Assembly (NCBI GenBank): GCA_003833075.1 | Contig: RIAY01000005.1 | Location: 124,001-188,000 of the forward strand | Direction of reading: 5' to 3' | Origin: Muribaculaceae bacterium Isolate-036 (Harlan) | GTDB taxonomy: Bacteria; Bacteroidota; Bacteroidia; Bacteroidales; Muribaculaceae | Length of the DNA stretch: 64,000 nt | Part shown: in pieces, positions 44,428 to 53,111 of the stretch | Layout of the letters: every line of letters starts with the position of its first letter | Position numbering within the stretch: the stretch's first letter is position 1 | Notes under the pieces: model-generated | Told to the model about the DNA's origin: nothing | The model's input: only the letters and a program-made list of their open reading frames with translations | Database searches by the model: none | Program-made: the position numbers and the translations under genes

Positions 44428-45428
44428 TAGTCTTTGTCGAGCATACCCCGGATTTCCTTGTCGAAATCGGAGTCTATTTGCTGGGTGGGGTTGAAGAGGT
44501 CGTATTCGGCTTCTGCCTTTGCTTTGGCTTGCGCAGCCGAGATACTACCCTTGTTGGGAAGAATCTTATAGTCGTTGAACGTAAGGAATTTGTTGACGCT
44601 TGCAGCGAACTGTTCCATGTTGAATACATTGCCACGCTCAATCTGTCCTTCGATATAGTCGAAGTAAGAGGTAACAGTGCGTTCAAGTGAGCGTATTTCC
44701 TTATCCGTCAGATAATTCTTGGCGATAGAAACATCGGATTTCAGAATACGTCCTTCGGGGGCATATTTCCATGTTGTCAGACCCATGTGCGGCTTTGTAT
44801 GATCTGCTCCGGCATGGATAATTTCAGCGGCAGTATGTCCGGTTATGGCATAATGGAACCGGTTCTGCACCATTGCGTAGAACTCTTTGGTAGTCGGAGC
44901 CATGCGGTCATAGTCAATACTACATTCAGCATAAATATCAGTTATTTGTTGCCAAATCCGTCGCTCGCTGGCGCGGATAGAACGAACACGTTCCAAGAGT
45001 TCGCGGAAGTAATCGCGCCCGAACACCGCATTTCCTTGCTTCAGTCGGTCGTCATCCAGTACAAAGCCTTTGCGGATAAATTCGTTGAGTACACGGGTAG
45101 CCCATTGGCGAAATAGCGTAGCCCTCTGGCTATTAACGCGGTATCCAACGCTAATAATCGCGTCAAGAGAATAAAAGGTCTGTTCCCGTTTGACTTGACG
45201 ATTTCCTTCTTGTTGAACTATTTCCATTTTGGAAACAGTTGACTCTTGTTGAAGCTCTCCCTCTTGATAAATATTGGTTAGATGTTTATTTATCGCAGGA
45301 ACGCCGACATCAAACAATTGAGCCATTGCCTTTTGAGTGAGCCAAAGCGTTTCATTCTCCACATAAGCCTGAACAGTCCCCGAATTGTCGGGCAGATTAT
45401 ATAGAATAAATTGTATTTCCTTTGCCAT
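44427..45428 (-). CDS. rhuM: RhuM family protein
   Basis: 333 residues. The N-terminal part (ETLWLTQKAMAQLFDVGVPAINKHLTNIYQEGEL, split) looks like an HTH DNA-binding motif; the body contains FYSLDAIISVGYRVNSQRATLFRQWATRVLNEFI (split), the RhuM signature. RhuM proteins are named from a Salmonella pathogenicity island and often lie inside type I restriction loci; their biochemical role is not established. It lies between hsdM (4-base gap) and the small membrane gene. Confidence 0.9.
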   Translation of the reverse strand: MAKEIQFILYNLPDNSGTVQAYVENETLWLTQKAMAQLFDVGVPAINKHLTNIYQEGELQQESTVSKMEIVQQEGNRQVKREQTFYSLDAIISVGYRVNSQRATLFRQWATRVLNEFIRKGFVLDDDRLKQGNAVFGRDYFRELLERVRSIRASERRIWQQITDIYAECSIDYDRMAPTTKEFYAMVQNRFHYAITGHTAAEIIHAGADHTKPHMGLTTWKYAPEGRILKSDVSIAKNYLTDKEIRSLERTVTSYFDYIEGQIERGNVFNMEQFAASVNKFLTFNDYKILPNKGSISAAQAKAKAEAEYDLFNPTQQIDSDFDKEIRGMLDKD

Positions 45429-45432
45429 GATT

Positions 45433-47088
45433 TCAGCTGTTGAATTTAAGAGATTTCAGTTGCGCCAGAATCTCAGACTCCAGACGGTGGCTTTCTGCAA
45501 ACATTTCAGTTAACCTGGACTCATAGTCAGCCATGCGCCGGTTGAATTCCTCTTCCGTTATATCGACATATTCAATCTTGATGTCGAAATATTGACCGGC
45601 TGAAAGCGAATAGCCCTTCTCCCTGATTTCATCGTATGTTACGGCTACAGAGAGACCATCAACAGCTTCCTTATTGCGGAAAGTATTGACAATCAGCTCA
45701 ACCTCTTTGTCAAGAAGACGATGCTTCTTATTATTGTTGGCATCCTGATAGTCTTCGCCCAATTTGCTTGCATCAACAAGAATTACCTTATCAGACATGG
45801 CGGATTTATCGAAGAATACCACCGAAACATTTGTGCCTGTGTCAGCAAATACATTTGAAGGCATGGAGATTACTCCATACACCCATTTCTCATCAACGAT
45901 ACTATGAAGAATCTTGTTTTCTATACCAGATTTGGCGGTTATGAAACCAGTTGGCACCACAATGGCACCTTTGCCTCTGGAAGAAAGAGAATTAAGCACA
46001 TGCTGGATAAAGCATGTATAGATTGCCATTGTGGGTTTCGGCTTGATTTGCTTAACGGCATTGGGGACACCCGCCCAAAATCGTTTTCCATCGGCAGCGA
46101 GAGTATCCCGATATTCCGGAAAGTCGAGCTTGAACGGAGGGTTGGAGACAACATAATCAAACTTCTTGACCGTTCCGTTTGCCTCCTTGTGAGCCGGTTC
46201 AAGAAGTGTATTGCCCTGACGGATATTTGGAAGGCTTTCTGACAATCCGTTGAGTATAAGATTCAATCTTAGCATTTCGGATGACTTCTCAGATATGTCC
46301 TGACTATATATTGAGCAACGATCTTCACCTATTTGGTGAGCTAAGGCAAGAAGCAGGGTACCTGTGCCAGCAGAGGGGTCATAACATGAAACGCCTCGCA
46401 GTTGTGCATCATCTCCAACAAGGAGACGAGCCATGACCGTAGCTATCTCACGAGGTGTATAATACTCGGCATATTTGCCGCCACCGGCATTGTTGTAGTC
46501 CTTGATGAGATATTGGAAGATCCGAGAGAAGAAATCGTATTTCTCAGCGAAAACATCCTCGAAGTTGAAAGAGGCAAGATTCTTCATCATGGCAATGGCG
46601 AATTGATCACGCTTGTGAATATCCGTGATAAAATTAGTCACTCCATTGAAAATCTTAACCTTACTATTACCGGAAGTCAGTACCGAAAAAGTGTCCTCGT
46701 TCAAACTCGCAATCTCAACAAGGGTTGCATCAAGCAGAGTTGAAAAGTCTCCTTGAGTCGAAGCATTATAGAGATGAGATAGGGTGTGATGCGGAGCCAT
46801 CTTAGGTACCGAGCCGGGAAGATAACTAAAAAGGTCTTCAACCTCTTCTTCATCGAATTTATCATATTCGGCGTCCCACTTATCAGCTTTTGAAAGTCGT
46901 TCGCCGTAGATAGGCATTCGTTTGGCTTCATATCCGAACTTATCGTTAAAAAACTTATACAAGAACATTTCGGTGATAATCTTGTATTCACTACCACCCC
47001 CGGCAAGACCGTACTCACCACAGGTTGTACGCAGAGAGTCGATAAGTCCGATTGTTTTGGCTTCAATTGCTTGTGTATCTTGTTTCAT
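45433..47088 (-). CDS. hsdM: Type I restriction-modification methyltransferase subunit HsdM
   Basis: 551 residues. N-terminal helical HsdM_N domain (about 8-140), then an adenine-N6 methylase: YYTPREIATVMARLL at 209-223, AdoMet motif I DPSAGTGTLL at 237-246 and the catalytic motif IV NPPF at 316-319. The C-terminal coiled part contacts HsdS. Its ATG shares its A with the hsdR stop (47088). All key motifs are intact, so methylation is possible whenever a suitable HsdS is made. Confidence 0.96.
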   Translation of the reverse strand: MKQDTQAIEAKTIGLIDSLRTTCGEYGLAGGGSEYKIITEMFLYKFFNDKFGYEAKRMPIYGERLSKADKWDAEYDKFDEEEVEDLFSYLPGSVPKMAPHHTLSHLYNASTQGDFSTLLDATLVEIASLNEDTFSVLTSGNSKVKIFNGVTNFITDIHKRDQFAIAMMKNLASFNFEDVFAEKYDFFSRIFQYLIKDYNNAGGGKYAEYYTPREIATVMARLLVGDDAQLRGVSCYDPSAGTGTLLLALAHQIGEDRCSIYSQDISEKSSEMLRLNLILNGLSESLPNIRQGNTLLEPAHKEANGTVKKFDYVVSNPPFKLDFPEYRDTLAADGKRFWAGVPNAVKQIKPKPTMAIYTCFIQHVLNSLSSRGKGAIVVPTGFITAKSGIENKILHSIVDEKWVYGVISMPSNVFADTGTNVSVVFFDKSAMSDKVILVDASKLGEDYQDANNNKKHRLLDKEVELIVNTFRNKEAVDGLSVAVTYDEIREKGYSLSAGQYFDIKIEYVDITEEEFNRRMADYESRLTEMFAESHRLESEILAQLKSLKFNS

Positions 47089-50000
47089 TATACTCGTGCA
47101 TATGAGATGGTCGGCTCAGACATGAGCTGATATTGGTTAATGTATTCGTCGGAAATCAAAGAGCGTATAAATTTACGTTCTTCAAGCGTTGCATGAACGG
47201 ATAGGTCAATCAATGTTTTGCCTACGAGTGCAAGCACATCCTGACGGAATTTATCTGTATTATTCAGTGAATTTATGTTAAGGAATAGCCTGTCATCAAG
47301 TGCTTTCTTCATCTGCATCAATCGTTCTGCAATCTCAAACTCATGCTTGGATATGATCGGACGCTCACGGTGCTCATTCTCCTCCTCAATCCGTTTATGG
47401 ATTCTTACAAATCGTTCATCGCCTTTGTATTTATTGCGCAAGGCATTATTGCGACGATTGATCTCACGGATTTTTTTCATAACGGTATCCATATATTCAA
47501 TGGCTTCTTTTGCCTCTTGAGTACTTTTGGGAGAGAAGCCGTGCTCACGGAAATATTTGCGGAACTCTTCTGCGAGAAGAACATACTTGTCTTCCTTATG
47601 ATCAAAGTTGGATTCAAATTCACGCTGTACTTTCTCGGCTCTCTCACGCAAATCATTTACAACAATGCGCAATTCTTCGGACATGCCTTTCTTAAACTCA
47701 AATTCAAGAGCGTCAAGTGCAACATTAATGATGCCGGACACATCTGCCGTATGGTCAGTGTTATTCAAGAGATTGATTCTATCAATCCGATGAGACACCT
47801 CGGTCATAAGCGTTGGAATTGAACCGGGCGTAAGTTTCTCTATCTTTTCCTTTAGTTCATTATCACCGAAAGCACGTACCTGATTTAAGATAGCCTTGGC
47901 ACTGGCAAGAATATTTTTCAACTCATATAGTTGGTCTTTGTCTTCTATTCCGTCAATCTCTTGCCGGAATATTTCTGGATTATCGCATGTGAAGTTGAAA
48001 AGAACATTCTTGATCTCCTTCATATCGGAGATTATTTTGTCCTTATCCTCAATAATTACCTCTCCCGGAGTTTTAGGTTCATCAGAATCCGGCAGGATGT
48101 CGGTTGTACGGCTCAACTCACGCAGATAACGGTCGTTGGTGGAGTCAAAGTTCTCTTTGATGTCAACAAAATCAACGACATAACCATATTTGAAGTCCTT
48201 ATAGGGTCTATTTACCCGGGTAAGAGCCTGAAGAAGGTCATGACCGTCAAGGACACGTCCAAGGTACAGTTTCTTCAATCTCGGAGCATCAAAGCCTGTG
48301 AGAAGCATCTGATTGACAATCAATACATCAATATTCTCGGTCTTCTTGAAATCTTCAATATATGCCTTACGTTCGAGTTTGTCTCCCTCGTTATGGAGGA
48401 TAAGAGCTGCTGTCAATGGCGGTGTCTTTGAGTACGGCACCATCGGCTCTCCTGCTGACAGTATTTTTTCTTCTTTCTTTTCCTCTAACTCAATGGCATG
48501 ATTATAACGTTCCATCCATAGCTCATAAAGTTTACGAGCCTGTGGATTGGTCTTGCAAACAATCATTGCAGCTACAGAAGGCTCATTCTGTTCAGTTCTG
48601 AAACGTCTGAAATCCGCTATTATATAATCAATAAGAGCATTTAGATAACTTGGATGCTCAACTATCTTATTACGGTCAATGTCGCTACGTTTGACTTCAA
48701 CCTCTCCGGTCAGTTGATCAAGGATATTTTCCAGTTTCTCCTTGTATACCGTCTCGACCGGTTCTCGCATCAATTTGAGCGTATAACCGTCTGCAATAGA
48801 CTTGTCGTAATAATAAGTGTCAATATAATCACCAAATACTCGCCATGACTCTCGTTCCTCTCTCAGCAACGGGGTTCCGGTAAGCGCAATCTTTATGGAA
48901 TCTTTGTCAGCATCAAAAAGGTTTGCGAGGAAGCTGCCTTGAGGACTATATCCACGGTGAGCTTCGTCAATGAAAAAAATGCGCTGTAGTTTAGTTGAAT
49001 AACTATTGTCAAGTGTTATTTTGGAAGAATCCTCTTTGAACTTCTGTATATTGACAACCATTATCTCCGGTTTGCCGGATGGATTTTCAATCGGCGCATT
49101 GCTCTGGAAATCTTCCATAAGCTCTTTGCGCGACTGGGCAGTGCGAACAATCAAGCCACGAGCAGCAAACTCGTCAGTAGCTTGCTCCATCAGAGCAATG
49201 CGGTCAACGATGAAATAAAACTTTGCAACAGTGTTGCGTCCGGCGTAGAAATCTCGAAGACTCTTAACGGAGTAATATGCCAGTGCCGTTTTTCCACTGC
49301 CTTGCGTATGCCAGATAATACCGCTTTTAACACCAAGATCAAGTTTTTTGCGAATGGCGAGGGATGCGAACAACTGTTGATAACGCATAACGTGTTTTTC
49401 GAGCCGTTTTGCTTTCGTTCCGTCTTCAAGTTCGATAGTTCGGTCAACATACGCAAAACCATAGCGAAGCAAAAAGAGAAATCTGTCAAAACTCAGCATA
49501 GATGTGAGAATGCAGTTTGTCGGGGTTGTTCTTGCCTGATTTGTCTCGTATTCAGGAAGTTTTTTTACGGCAATACAATTTCTGTGGCGCAAAATACGCT
49601 GTTCAACTCCTTCTTCGAGTGGATGCAGATGCACATTGTTGACAAACGACTTATCTTGTTCGCGGAAAACATTGAAGAATGCCTTTGTCTTAGAAGTGCA
49701 GCTATAAAATGCACCTTGAATAGGCACTCGATTTTCGTTATCGTAGTTTTGGTTATTAGAGAATATCATCAGTTGCGTGATATTCAGGAATGGGCGAAAT
49801 GCCTTGTTGCGCATCCGTTTATTGATGCGTTCACGTTCTGCAAGGATTCCCTCCCGGTTATTGGGTTTCTTTACCTCTATAAATGCGAGTGGCAAGCCAT
49901 TTATAAAGCATGTAATATCAGGACGGAAATTATCTCCCGACTCTTCATCTTCGCAAGTGAACTCTGTAGTGATATGCCAACTATTTTGATACGGGTCATC

Positions 50001-50297
50001 AAAATCAATCAACTTAATGCCACTGTTAGAGGAAAGCATTTCATAAAACTCACGACCAAGGTTGTCATTCTTGGCTTCACTAACTATCTTTTCAAGTAGT
50101 TGTGAAACATCAAGATCAGTCATTGTGGGATTTAGTTTCTTGATAGACTGCTTGAATATGGGTGTGATGATATTGGTTCGTTTATCATATTCCGGGATAT
50201 CATCCAGATAAGTATAACCAAGGCGACACAGGTGTAATGCAGCCGGAACCTGCACACGAGTATTCTCGTTAAAGTTATTTCCCTTCATAGCTTCCAT
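47088..50297 (-). CDS. hsdR: Type I restriction endonuclease subunit HsdR
   Basis: 1069 residues. An N-terminal PD-(D/E)xK nuclease (D127 in RPDIT, E141 and K143 in FIEVKKP) precedes a superfamily 2 translocase: Walker A TQGSGKT at 331-337, DEAH at 444-447, LTGTP near 475 and a helicase C domain (LLTGFDAPRLKKLYLG, QALTRVNRP). The C-terminal third is helical and binds the methylase. It tracks DNA and cuts at a distance from unmodified sites. Its start overlaps the regulator gene by 23 bases, and ATG 50297 or 50288 are both possible. No truncation seen. Confidence 0.96.
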   Translation of the reverse strand: MEAMKGNNFNENTRVQVPAALHLCRLGYTYLDDIPEYDKRTNIITPIFKQSIKKLNPTMTDLDVSQLLEKIVSEAKNDNLGREFYEMLSSNSGIKLIDFDDPYQNSWHITTEFTCEDEESGDNFRPDITCFINGLPLAFIEVKKPNNREGILAERERINKRMRNKAFRPFLNITQLMIFSNNQNYDNENRVPIQGAFYSCTSKTKAFFNVFREQDKSFVNNVHLHPLEEGVEQRILRHRNCIAVKKLPEYETNQARTTPTNCILTSMLSFDRFLFLLRYGFAYVDRTIELEDGTKAKRLEKHVMRYQQLFASLAIRKKLDLGVKSGIIWHTQGSGKTALAYYSVKSLRDFYAGRNTVAKFYFIVDRIALMEQATDEFAARGLIVRTAQSRKELMEDFQSNAPIENPSGKPEIMVVNIQKFKEDSSKITLDNSYSTKLQRIFFIDEAHRGYSPQGSFLANLFDADKDSIKIALTGTPLLREERESWRVFGDYIDTYYYDKSIADGYTLKLMREPVETVYKEKLENILDQLTGEVEVKRSDIDRNKIVEHPSYLNALIDYIIADFRRFRTEQNEPSVAAMIVCKTNPQARKLYELWMERYNHAIELEEKKEEKILSAGEPMVPYSKTPPLTAALILHNEGDKLERKAYIEDFKKTENIDVLIVNQMLLTGFDAPRLKKLYLGRVLDGHDLLQALTRVNRPYKDFKYGYVVDFVDIKENFDSTNDRYLRELSRTTDILPDSDEPKTPGEVIIEDKDKIISDMKEIKNVLFNFTCDNPEIFRQEIDGIEDKDQLYELKNILASAKAILNQVRAFGDNELKEKIEKLTPGSIPTLMTEVSHRIDRINLLNNTDHTADVSGIINVALDALEFEFKKGMSEELRIVVNDLRERAEKVQREFESNFDHKEDKYVLLAEEFRKYFREHGFSPKSTQEAKEAIEYMDTVMKKIREINRRNNALRNKYKGDERFVRIHKRIEEENEHRERPIISKHEFEIAERLMQMKKALDDRLFLNINSLNNTDKFRQDVLALVGKTLIDLSVHATLEERKFIRSLISDEYINQYQLMSEPTISYARV

Positions 50298-50529
50298 AAG
50301 ATATTGAGGTCTCAGCTACAATTGCATCGCTGGTAGAATTTAATAGAGAACGTATATCTACATTAAGGCTCTCGGCAATAGCTGTCAATGTCTCTAATGA
50401 TGGTTGAGCTGTATTAGTACACCATTTAGAAACAGTTGCAGGGTCTTTGCCAAGCTTCTTGGCTAACCAAAGGTTGGTCTTGTGTTGCTCCGCAAGAACT
50501 ACCTTCAATCGATTTATGTATTTTGCCAT
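50275..50529 (-). CDS. XRE-family helix-turn-helix regulator leading the hsd operon
   Basis: 84 residues. An HTH_3 domain fills it: RLKVVLAEQHKTNLWLAKKLGKDPATVSKWCTNTAQPSLETLTAIAESLNVD (split), with the recognition helix at about 31-38. It resembles controller proteins of restriction loci and may repress or time the operon by binding the promoter 24 bases upstream. Its last 23 bases overlap hsdR, so the two are translationally coupled. Confidence 0.85.
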   Translation of the reverse strand: MAKYINRLKVVLAEQHKTNLWLAKKLGKDPATVSKWCTNTAQPSLETLTAIAESLNVDIRSLLNSTSDAIVAETSISYGSYEGK

Positions 50530-50552
50530 TGCTTTACAATTTGCGAATTATG

Positions 50553-50583
50553 CAAATTTAATGATTTATTTTTAAACGACAAA
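50553..50583 (-). promoter_or_regulatory. Promoter of the hsd operon
   Basis: On the minus strand TTTG (50583 to 50580) and TAAATTTG (50560 to 50553) are 19 bases apart, an exact match to the Bacteroidota consensus. Inferred start of transcription is a few bases before the regulator ATG, so the leader is short. Confidence 0.8.
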
Positions 50584-50673
50584 AAATATGCGTAATTTTC
50601 TGTATAATCAAGCCGTAAACTCTCCATATTTGGAACATAGCCATATAAAATATTGTGATTCAACATATTTTAT

Positions 50674-50772
50674 ATTCGAGGAAGTGAAGTAAGACACATA
50701 ATAATCAATAACAAAAAATATGGTGTGACTTAATAAGTCACACCATATTTTTTGTGTCTATGTTTCTCGTCC
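50674..50772 (+). repeat. Right border repeat of the hsd island: displaced dnaK 3' end plus terminator (copy B)
   Basis: Begins ATTCGAGGAAGTGAAGTAAGA, which still reads FEEVK-stop as in dnaK, then a related hairpin and TTCTCGTCCGAT. Homology to dnaK stops abruptly upstream of ATTCGAGG, as expected at a crossover point. The rest of the spacer 50584-50673 is AT-rich and shows nothing. Confidence 0.7.
50711..50755 (+). terminator. Terminator in the right border repeat
   Basis: Arms 50711-50732 and 50734-50755 pair; in practice the loop is a few bases around 50731-50735. The right arm carries a T-run. It has no gene of its own upstream on the plus strand, consistent with its being displaced from dnaK. 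Confidence 0.75.
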
Positions 50773-50827
50773 GATTCTTGATATATTCGGATTTTTTATG
50801 GTGCGGAACTGTCATCAAACAACAGCG

Positions 50828-50859
50828 GGAGGGTATGTCCGGATTCAGATGTACCCTCC
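50828..50859 (-). terminator. Weak hairpin after the DUF3857-like gene
   Basis: GGAGGGTA (50828-50835) pairs with TACCCTCC (50852-50859) around a 16-base loop, 14 bases beyond the stop on the minus strand. No clear T-run. Confidence 0.4.
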
Positions 50860-50872
50860 GTCTTAGAGATTG

Positions 50873-53092
50873 TTATTGTTTCTCAAGAAGCAACGTGTGT
50901 GTTCGCCAATCGGCGGCGGCATCAAGCACCTGTGTGAGAGCAGTCCAGTTTTCCGACTTTTCAATTTTATGATTGTAACGCTTCAAGGTTGAGATCAGCA
51001 CATTGTCGCCATCAATACGCGCCTGCGATGTGAAGGCTCCTGCCTCGTTCTCGATTCTGCAGTCAAACGCTTCAAGTGATTTTGCAGAAACTTTGTAGCC
51101 GGCTGGTATCGCGAGGGTTATCCTGGTCTCAAATTGGCGTGGCGATATCATGTGTGCGTCATCGGCACGTTGCCGGTCGGAGGGCAGCACCTCGGTCTGC
51201 GGACTCATCAACAATCCTACAGACACCAATACATTTCGTCCGGCACGCTTTACAAGTCCATCTACAGTGTAGTTCAGATTATATGAAAGCATCGCGCTGT
51301 CCGGATCTATGCCTATGCTCTCTATTCTGTAATCCTTAAGTTGCAGGGCATCAATGCCGTGATATGACTTCGCCTCTTCTTTCATTGCCGTCAGCTGCTT
51401 TTCGCGGGCGTCATTGTAACGTTCCGCGCGTTCCGCAGCCTTCTTTTTGTTCTCCTTCAGAGCTATGGTCTGCCCGTAACGGTTGAGATAGCGCAGATAG
51501 CCATCAACCAGATCGGGTTCGATAAGTATGTCGGCGCCTGCACCTTTACAGGAACCGTAATTCTCTTCCCTGCGCTCTATATTGAGAGACGAGCCTTCGA
51601 CAGTGACATCGAGAGACGAAATGTTGCGATTGTCTTCCGGAGAACTGACAGGCATTAGAAACTGCAGAGGACGCCCGTCTGCGTCTTTTTTCTTTTTCGG
51701 AGGACGCAAAGCCGCCGGATTACCCTGAAACGCGGCTGGAATCTCTCCGGGTGCTGTGAAACCGGCAACCGGGAAATACCATCTGTCAATATCCTTGACA
51801 TGTGTCAGCCATGATATATTGTCAAAATAAATACATTGGTCAACAGGCTGTGAGCCGTCGACAGAGCTGATTGCCATTTCCGCGTCTTTTATGCCTATCA
51901 GGTCCAGAAACCATCGGTAATAGTAAACGAAATCATTGAAATAATACTTATAGTTGTTTGTGCTATAACTGAAGGTCAACAGGTTATACAGATAGTCAGC
52001 AGCCTGCTGTTTGGTGATTTCTCCATTTTTAAGCATCTTTTTCAAATTACCCGACACTTTCTTTCCCCCGTCAAGATGACCCGTGAGAATACCGAAAAAA
52101 GTCTGATTATACGGCACACTGCTCATCTGTTCCCACGAATCGTTTTGTATGTCAAGAGGATCCGGGTTTATCTGTATGCCGTCTTTTCTGGCACTTTTAG
52201 GCGTATAATCCTGCTTGTTGCGGCGATTATAAACCGCTATGAATGCAGCAGGAGACTGCCGTAGTCCGTTATACCACAAGCGGGGTGTCTTTTCCACGGC
52301 TCCGGTCAATTCCGCATCGATGATGTAATCCTTGTTTTCCGCCTGAGTGCATCTGAATTCAGGCGCGCCTTCGGTTGTACGTATCTGCGATGTCAGATTG
52401 TCGTCAAATTCGCAATGAACCTTGTAATTCAATATCGGATACTCATCGCGAAAATATATGGAGATAAAATCAAGGTGGGCATTCTTCAGCTTGGATTCGG
52501 TGTAATAGAACACATCGATCTTGTCTCCGATTTCCAGTCCGGGCACAGCGAGCTTCTGCTTCAGTTCCTTTTCGTTTTTACCCTCTTTGACATCAATGAA
52601 ATCATTGGTATCGACATCAATTGTTCTGCCGTCAGGCTTTATTATGCGAACTCCCAGAACATAATTGACATCCTCTTTGTAGTTTGCCCAGAAGTTAAGT
52701 GCATTGCTTGTTTTTTCTTTTGTCACAAGCTCAAATTCCGAAAATTTTTCCAATGCCGCCCTGTCATTTATCTGTATCAGCCGACGGTAGAGGTCTGTTG
52801 CATGAATCTGGGGTGTTGTCTTTATGGGAGATGTAAGAATATTGGTAAGCATGGCGACATTAAATGCTATGCCTGTCTTCTTTTTGGCATTTATCCCACG
52901 GTATGCGGCAAGAATTACAGCTGATTCATCGCCATACTTCTCGGCTGAAGCGGGAGATTTGAACGAAGGAAGATCCATACCCCATACCTCTTTGCGTATG
53001 GTGTCTGCATATTCACGGTATTTTTGCGAGCTGTCGGCAACCGCCATAAGGTAAACCGCCGACATAAGGAGGATTACAGTGAATCTTTTCAT
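50873..53092 (-). CDS. DUF3857-type protein with a transglutaminase-like fold lacking the catalytic Cys
   Basis: 739 residues from the ATG at 53092; the longer frame to 53128 adds 12 residues before a clear signal peptide MKRFTVILLMSAVYLMAVA. Residues about 120-270 form a DUF3857-like beta domain (YVLGVRIIKPDGRTIDVD and onward). About 380-450 lines up with the transglutaminase core of its neighbour, but where that has GDC this has N386-D387-F388. It is periplasmic or exported. A basic Lys stretch (PPKKKKDADG) lies near 475. It follows the intact paralogue by 19 bases. Confidence 0.65.
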   Translation of the reverse strand: MKRFTVILLMSAVYLMAVADSSQKYREYADTIRKEVWGMDLPSFKSPASAEKYGDESAVILAAYRGINAKKKTGIAFNVAMLTNILTSPIKTTPQIHATDLYRRLIQINDRAALEKFSEFELVTKEKTSNALNFWANYKEDVNYVLGVRIIKPDGRTIDVDTNDFIDVKEGKNEKELKQKLAVPGLEIGDKIDVFYYTESKLKNAHLDFISIYFRDEYPILNYKVHCEFDDNLTSQIRTTEGAPEFRCTQAENKDYIIDAELTGAVEKTPRLWYNGLRQSPAAFIAVYNRRNKQDYTPKSARKDGIQINPDPLDIQNDSWEQMSSVPYNQTFFGILTGHLDGGKKVSGNLKKMLKNGEITKQQAADYLYNLLTFSYSTNNYKYYFNDFVYYYRWFLDLIGIKDAEMAISSVDGSQPVDQCIYFDNISWLTHVKDIDRWYFPVAGFTAPGEIPAAFQGNPAALRPPKKKKDADGRPLQFLMPVSSPEDNRNISSLDVTVEGSSLNIERREENYGSCKGAGADILIEPDLVDGYLRYLNRYGQTIALKENKKKAAERAERYNDAREKQLTAMKEEAKSYHGIDALQLKDYRIESIGIDPDSAMLSYNLNYTVDGLVKRAGRNVLVSVGLLMSPQTEVLPSDRQRADDAHMISPRQFETRITLAIPAGYKVSAKSLEAFDCRIENEAGAFTSQARIDGDNVLISTLKRYNHKIEKSENWTALTQVLDAAADWRTHTLLLEKQ

Positions 53093-53111
53093 GATGTTAG
53101 TTATTAGGAGA

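Noticed and set aside
49182..50099. 305-codon plus-strand frame
   Set aside because: It is antisense to hsdR, which has an intact nuclease and helicase; no ribosome site or family match.
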